NCBI GenBank assembly: GCA_015680685.1
Contig: MNCI01030582.1
Location: 3,982 to 67,981, forward strand
Origin: Gnetum montanum
Taxonomy: Eukaryota; Streptophyta; Gnetopsida; Gnetales; Gnetaceae
DNA length: 64,000 nt
Direction of reading: 5' to 3'
Positions 58,166-64,000 of the stretch are shown here, in pieces. The translations under genes were made by a program, and so were the position numbers. The notes below the pieces were generated by a model that was given only the letters and a program-made list of their open reading frames with translations, had not been told where the DNA came from and did not search any database. Numbering within the stretch: the stretch's first letter is position 1; each line of letters begins with the position of its first letter.

Positions 58166-59581
58166 TGTAGCACCTAGAAAATTTGATTTCTGAAATAGGG
58201 ACTAGAAAATTCCATGTGCTAGATATTTTTAGCTTCGAATCCCAAGGGCCTCTAAAAAATAAAATTTAAGGAACCTTGGATGGTCTAGCCAATCACCTAG
58301 GAACTTACAAAAATGTAAAAGAAAATATAAATAATGGTAAAAATGAAAATGGGTTTGCATATCTGAAATGAAAATAGACATAGAAATGAAAACTTGAACT
58401 TAAATATGAACGAAAATGAACTATAACTTTATTGAAATGTAAAATGCATATAGTACAAGGTTCAAGAAGTACATATTTGTCTACTCAGTTGCACAAGAAG
58501 TTTGTGTGGATTGAGCTTGAAGTTTGTTGGAGTTGGTAGGCTGTGTTTCGCACTCGAACCCCATAATTCGGATACTTTCCAACCCCAGTTGCCAGTAGCT
58601 CCTTACTAGTTTTCATTGGAATCTGCAACTTTGTTCATAGATGGTATTCCACCATTGATGCAATGGTATCACGTTGAGATTCTCTAATTCCTAGCATAGA
58701 TGACAATTTTCTCTCAAAGGTATTTCAAGATTACAATAGGTTCTAGGTTGCAAAAGTGCAGAATTACTTTTCAAGTTGTTGAACTTTGAAATTGTTACTG
58801 CTTGAAAGAAGTTGGAACCCCAATAAGGTATTCACGTTCAATTTATATAGGCTATGGAATTGCTATTTTTAGGCTCTATATATCACTGTCATGATTACTG
58901 ATAGATTGATATTTATTTATAGGTTGTAATGGGTACAATTCTTAGCATGGGTAACCATTTATAGTAAGTTCTAATACACTATAGACAACAAAGCCCATTT
59001 GAATCCTATAAATAGTAAACAAACTTTTGTAACTACACTGGCATCATCCCAACTATGCTAACCTTTGTGGACTATGTTGAGGTTGCTGAAAACTACTAGT
59101 GAACATGATGTTTATGCTAGCCCTGCTACAACTGCTGAAAACCTGTGGTGACTACATTTGTCATTGTTGGAAAAATGGAAATTGCTACAATTCCAACACT
59201 GGATATATGCATCTATGTTGGGTTTTGTGGTGACTACACTAGGTTTGGGTGGAAAATAAAAATCCAATATCATCTACACTAGAGGTAGATGGTTCTAGCA
59301 TAGTTGAGGCTATACCCCTACAAAAACCCATGCAAATGCTAAATTTGGCAATTCCTAGGGCATTTTCAGTCTTCCTAGGCTCAAATATAGATTTGATGTG
59401 ACCTTTTCCACTTTGTAAGTGAGGAAATAGCAACTTCTAAAGCATTTTTCAGCCCTAAAAAGTTAAAGTATGCAAGATTGTAGCTAATGGACTACAAATC
59501 TTACATTTACAATAAAATCTTTCCTCAAGTTAGAGTATGAAAGTTGTAATTTGCAACATGAATTTTCTTGGTGGTGTTTCA
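58166..59581 (-). repeat. 5' LTR of element A
   Basis: This 1416-bp copy pairs with 34153-35555. On the plus strand it starts TGTAGCACCTAG and ends GGTGGTGTTTCA. It includes GGTGACTACACTAGG-type motifs near 59228. Confidence 0.85.
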
Positions 59582-62110
59582 AAATTGATAAATCATGAAG
59601 GAATAAATGGATTTCATGATAGTTCTCCTAGTTCACCCTCCTTTTCTTCTTTGTATACATTATTTAGTTTTGATGAAGATGACTATAGGTGCAAAGATAG
59701 AGCTCTATCATAGGATCAAAGTAGAAAACTTGACAATCACCATAGAATGATCATAAAATGAGGAATCATGATAGATATCCTTGTAGGAATTGAAATGGAG
59801 GAAAAGATCAAGACCAAGACCAAGGACTAGATAAAAGGTACCAAAGAAAGCATAGATGAGATCATTACAATTGGGTAGATAGAGATAGAGATTATGACTA
59901 TGATATATTTGATGATGTTAAACCATTATTAGCCACCAAAAAAGATTCAAATTAGGAAGGTAGTGAGGATTCCACACATGCATTAAAAAGAAAGCCACAT
60001 TAAATAACTTGACATGAATAAGATTTCAAAGTTCAAAAGAGTATAAATTTTGATTTGCAACTTCATCTACAAACCTTCTGTGATGCTTGCACTTGACAAA
60101 ACACTAAACGTAAGTGGTAGAAAGTTAAGCTCTTCCCAAGATACTAATCAAGGAAGTCAAAAGTTGGTATAGATCATTGTAAAGAGATTTAATCCACTAG
60201 TGGTGCATGATGCTTAAGCTCTTTAATGAAAAGTACCAAGGAAAAAAATCCAAGGATATCTTTAATGAAAGGATATCTAATCTAAGGAAAAATATCCATG
60301 GGTAAAAGCAAGGGAACCTTAAATCCCTTGATGTAACCCTAGATAGATAGTATTCTCTACTACATAGATGCCCTAGCCAAGGAAAGCTACACTAAGGAAG
60401 AGTGCAAAGGATTATAACTAGGATCCAGCCCTTTACAAGAAGGAGATCTATATCTATGATTAGCAAGAAGAGACATATTGTTATGAGGTTATTTCACATA
60501 AGATCATGTCAATGCAAAAATCCATCATTAAAATAGTAATAAAAATGAATAAGATGTGCCATTTAATGGATGAAAATTTGCAACTACTTTGAAATTATGG
60601 ATGAAAAGATAGAGCATGTAAGGATAAAAGACCAAGGTAAGAAAAAAGAAAAAAAAAGGATAGGAAAATAAGTTGGAATACTTATTAGCAAAAAGAAAAA
60701 GCTACAATAGTAGAAGAGGTTGTAGACTTAGATTTAAAAGAATATGATGGATATGCTGACATATATCAATATTAACATCTAAAGAGTTATTACCTAGTCA
60801 TGTCACATCTATAGAAGTTTGAAGCTTATGTTTTCAATTTCAAGTTCATGGAGGAGAATCATCTATATGATTACCTTATTTACAAGGTAATTATAGATAG
60901 TCCTACAATAAAGAAAACTATCCAAGTGGGGCTTCTCATTAATGTCAAGACTATTCCTGATAGTAGTGGAAAAACCCACAATCATGGGAGATGTCACCAT
61001 TAATGTAGTAGTATCCTTATCATCAACTAGATGCTTATGGATACTATGTTCAATATTTTGTTTTTCCTAGTGGTCTCACTACCCATAACTTTGCTCACTA
61101 TTAATACCCTCTTGAATATCATCAACTTGTAGTACCTGATGTAGAATTACCATCTTACACCTCTCAAAATCCATTACATTCTTCCGAACACTATCATACT
61201 CATCAAGAAGACTATTACAAGAAGACTTATAATAATGCTAGCACTATTACAAGAATAAACCCTAAACACTGTCATACTAGCACTATTATAAGAAGACTTA
61301 CCATCATAACCATAACAAAAGAATGTCACTGGTGCTATCAACATACATTTTGATGATAGTGCTAGTAACTCTATGTGTAAGTCTAAAAAATGCACTCTCT
61401 TTAGGATGGCTTCCATGGATATGAAAAGAGCTAGTAGATTTACCATCACACTAAGACTAGTACAAGGCTCAAATGGTGTAACTTTCTTTTTCATAATAAT
61501 GCCTCATAATCCTTCATAAGCACTAACAACCATTATCACTCTAGAATAAGACATAAAACTATCATGTTTACTCACATGGTAAGTGATTGGATTAAGGTAA
61601 GATCTCTTTCCAAAAAGAGGACAAATCTAGGGAGTCCCTTAATCTATTTGTGGGTTGCTAGAAATCCATCATGCAAAAGTCTATTAGACCCAGGTTTAGG
61701 CATGACTCTAATCTCATAAGAAATGTAAAAAGCATGGAAACTACCACCACTTAAGAAATGAAACATTAGGTTGGAGCTTATAGATCAATTTATCATTATC
61801 CCATTAGGGTAGGTAGATAATGTGATGGACACTATTGATGGATGATCTTATTTAGCAAATTTCCTTGTGATCAATGTGGAGAGTAGTAAGGGAAAATTTT
61901 CAATCATCATGGAAAAATCCTAGATTAGCACCATTGATGTTAAGCTTAGAATTCAAGACCTCTCCTTGATGATTACCCAGGAGATTGAACATGGCATGGT
62001 GAAGAGGCAAAAAATTCCATGCATTACTTATAATAATATAGGATGTAGTTGTCTACCAAAAGTCTAGAGTGTAAAAACAACCTCTATACTAGCCTACAAC
62101 AAACTTGAAA
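59582..62110 (+). pseudogene. Plus-strand relative of element 1: gag and protease (decayed)
   Basis: Gag blocks match element 1 in order: a Ser/Pro stretch (DSSPSSPSFSSLYTLFSFDE against SVSPPSSPLSLYCSSS), a basic His-rich stretch, VKPLLAT against DKPLLTT, and LQLHLQTFCDACT against NHLQAFQDACS. The protease at about 61.56-62.05 kb reads LLDPGLGMTLIS, KLPPLKK, STIDVKLRIQDLSL, parallel to element 1's protease. Many stops are present. RT is not reached in recognisable form. Together with the fragment at 33.8 kb it probably frames element A. Confidence 0.6.
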
Positions 62111-62119
62111 AACAAGTGT

Positions 62120-63160
62120 GAGTTCAAAAACATATATGTACAATAGTCACTAAATCAAAATATACCTAGTGGTGAGAAAATGAAAGTGCCAAACTATTTA
62201 AAACATGCATGGAAACATCCAACCTACTTTTTAGATATTCTAAGAAAATATATCGAATAGAGAACTTACAAAAGGGCATTCATTAACTTGATCATACAAT
62301 AGAAGAAAGTGATGACCAAGAAGACTTGAAAGCTAAAATTGAAAATGAGAAAAAAAAAACATATTTGAAGAAATACATTCTAACCAACAAAATATGTATC
62401 TCTAAATGATCAAAACCTGATTTTCCTCAATATTAAATGGGTTAGCAAATAAAAATATAAATTACTAAAGATGATAAATAGAAAATCCATGCTGTATGAT
62501 CTAAGAAATATGTAGTCCATTTTTCACATGCTCATCCATAAGCTTAGTTATGGGTGAGATGCTTCATCTTGAATAATAATCTGATGAGTGAATTTTTACT
62601 TTTTCATTTTATATTATTTTAAAACTTTTTTCTATTCTTGTTATTTTTATAATTTCTTCTAAATTTTTCACTTCTTTTCATTTTCTTATTTCTTACTACA
62701 TTTTTCATTTCTTTATAATATTCTATTTTCTTGATTTTTTTTATAAAAATTTTCTATGTTTGTATTAAAAATATTATTAATCATCATGTAGAAATTAATA
62801 CCATGCAATGGAATTTTACCTTATGATATCAAACCATAGAAGGATTAATTGAACATGGTAGTGAGACCATGTCATGCATTTCTCCATTCCTACTAATAAG
62901 AGGTGTTTGTCATGGGAGTAATGTTATCTTCTATCACATTTAAAATCTCTAATTAATCTATGAGTGCTATGCTTCAAAGGAAGGAGGAAGAACCAAGAAG
63001 GTATGGACAAGGTTATAGAATCAAAGGAATTTGTCAATTCTTTAGACTTTCACCTTGGGTTCCGCTAGTCTCACATTGATGCATTACCACTCATGATTTT
63101 ATTGTATTTGGTAAACATCCTTTGAAAATATTTGTTTCCTCATTATGTTGTTGTGATTGA
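62120..63160. other. Unassigned A/T-rich tract
   Basis: No coding or LTR signal is seen; 62590-62770 is strongly T-rich. It may be remaining internal sequence of the plus-strand element. Confidence 0.35.
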
Positions 63161-63165
63161 AAATC

Positions 63166-64000
63166 TTAGTTACTAGAAAATCAAAAAATTTTCAGTGAAA
63201 CAACTTTTACCTCAGAACCCAATGGCCTCTGTGAAAAAAAAGATTCAAGGTACCTTGGATGGTCCAAAATATCACCTAGGGACTTAAAGAAGGGTAAAAC
63301 AAGATAGAAAAAATGGAAATGCAAAATATAAATCTGGGGGATAAATTATGTCAAAATGAAACAAAGGAATAAAACTTGCATACAAATGAAACTGTAAAGT
63401 TTATTTTAGCAAAAATAAAGAAGGTACAAGAAATGTATACAAGATGGCCTATGGTAGTAGGGTGGTTCACTTCAGTGAGGGTTTAGAGTCCATTGAAACT
63501 ACTACAATCAGCTCCAAGATTCAAAGGTTCTACCACTCTTAATGCTTTCAAACCTTTGGTACTCTTACACTATATGTGCAACGTTGTTAACATAGGGGGA
63601 TGAAACATGTGAGGGATTTGGATCATAAAAGTTAGCAACATTGGAAGTCTTGGTGCCTAGGTGCTTTGCATTGATGCCAAAATCTCATAAATCTCAAAGG
63701 GGAATAATAGGGGTAACAATGGTTGCAAAAGGTTCCATGCTAGGGGATTCTAAAATTTTCATGTTTACTAGTGTACAAGAGCTCTCAAATGCAAAAGATG
63801 CCTTAAAATGCAAAAGTGTGAAATCTTTACATGGTGTTTAGGGTAGGTTTTTTAGGTTTTAGGCCACAAATTTGGTTGCAAATTATGCCTAATTGTTGAC
63901 AAAATTATGGCCATGTACAAGTGCTTGCAGGTGTAAGAATCTAGTCAGGTTACTATGTATGATAAGTTTTTGATATCCCCATGACATCAAAATCATTTTG
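63166..64000 (-). repeat. Partial LTR related to element A's LTR, cut by the window edge
   Basis: From about 63166 the order of blocks follows element A's LTR: ACTAGAAAATC, GAACCCAATGGCCTCT, AAGGTACCTTGGATGG, CACCTAGGGACTTA. The TGTAGC start is altered. The short plus-strand open frame at 63641-63841 lies inside it and is not credible. Confidence 0.5.

Larger units (their letters stand above)
34153..59581 (-). mobile_element. Element A: 25-kb Tat-lineage Ty3/gypsy retrotransposon with two nested insertions
   Basis: LTRs of 1403 and 1416 bp enclose, in minus orientation, gag (57.4-56.0 kb), protease (55.9-55.2 kb), RT (39.8-38.95 kb), two successive RNase H domains and integrase. A second RNase H is the hallmark of the Tat lineage. 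Without the solo LTR (39817-41005) and element B (45654-53515) it is about 16.4 kb. Some 6 kb between protease and RT is non-pol sequence. All pol frames are broken. The flanks GAACT and AAATT do not match, so the LTR pairing rests on homology, length and gene order. Confidence 0.78.

Noticed and set aside
34153-59581. Target-site duplication of element A
   Set aside because: Flanking pentamers GAACT and AAATT differ, so I do not claim one; the LTR pairing is argued from homology alone.

Overview
The window looks like nuclear DNA from a plant with a large, repeat-rich genome; a conifer or other gymnosperm is my best guess. The evidence for that is one compact multi-exon gene surrounded by about 60 kb of old, CpG-depleted, nested retrotransposons, and a lack of any bacterial or organellar organisation. 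The species cannot be named from the sequence.

Gene island (about 1.33-4.67 kb). The only intact gene is on the minus strand at 1686-4249. It is a seven-exon gene of the WSD1-type wax ester synthase / diacylglycerol acyltransferase family, predicted at 486 aa, with the HHxxxDG active site and all splice sites in phase. A TATA box and a poly(A) signal are in the right places. This island keeps many CpG dinucleotides, while the rest of the window has almost none.

Flank (4.7-13.6 kb). This part holds LINE debris: an RTE-like 3' end on the plus strand, a lone RTE tail, an L1-like ORF1 on the minus strand and an L1-like ORF2 C-terminus on the plus strand. It also holds copies of a tRNA-derived SINE-like repeat and a solo LTR (11571-12379) flanked by short target-site duplications.

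Element 1 (13616-23662, minus strand) is a full-length but dead Ty3/gypsy element of Athila/Tat (OTA) type, with LTRs, a tRNA-Asp-like primer site, gag, protease, RT, RNase H and integrase. From 23.7 to 26.9 kb come more SINE copies, a G-run with one N, and a three-copy tandem repeat. Element 2 (about 26944-33472, minus strand) is a dead chromovirus-type Ty3/gypsy element with a tRNA-Met-like primer site.

Nested complex (34153-59581). A 25-kb Tat-lineage Ty3/gypsy element (element A, minus strand, 1.4-kb LTRs) carries two later insertions. One is a solo LTR at 39817-41005 with target duplication ATAGG. The other is element B at 45654-53515 with target duplication CAAGT; B is a relative of A that has gag and protease but no RT or integrase. 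Between A's protease and RT lie a GGTCAA-rich stretch, a roughly 190-bp-period array of imperfect palindromes (41.9-43.9 kb), and a decayed intron-bearing gene-like sequence in antisense orientation that B splits in two. Element A appears to sit inside an older plus-strand relative of element 1, whose gag and protease remain at 59.6-62.1 kb. A further partial LTR of A's type runs off the right edge.

The most unusual feature is structural. Several different LTR families here, and the array inside A, each carry clusters of a short palindromic motif of their own (AGACGTCT, GCTAC/GTAGC, CTGATATCAG, GACTACGCTGG/CCAGCGTAGTC), now blurred by C-to-T and G-to-A decay.
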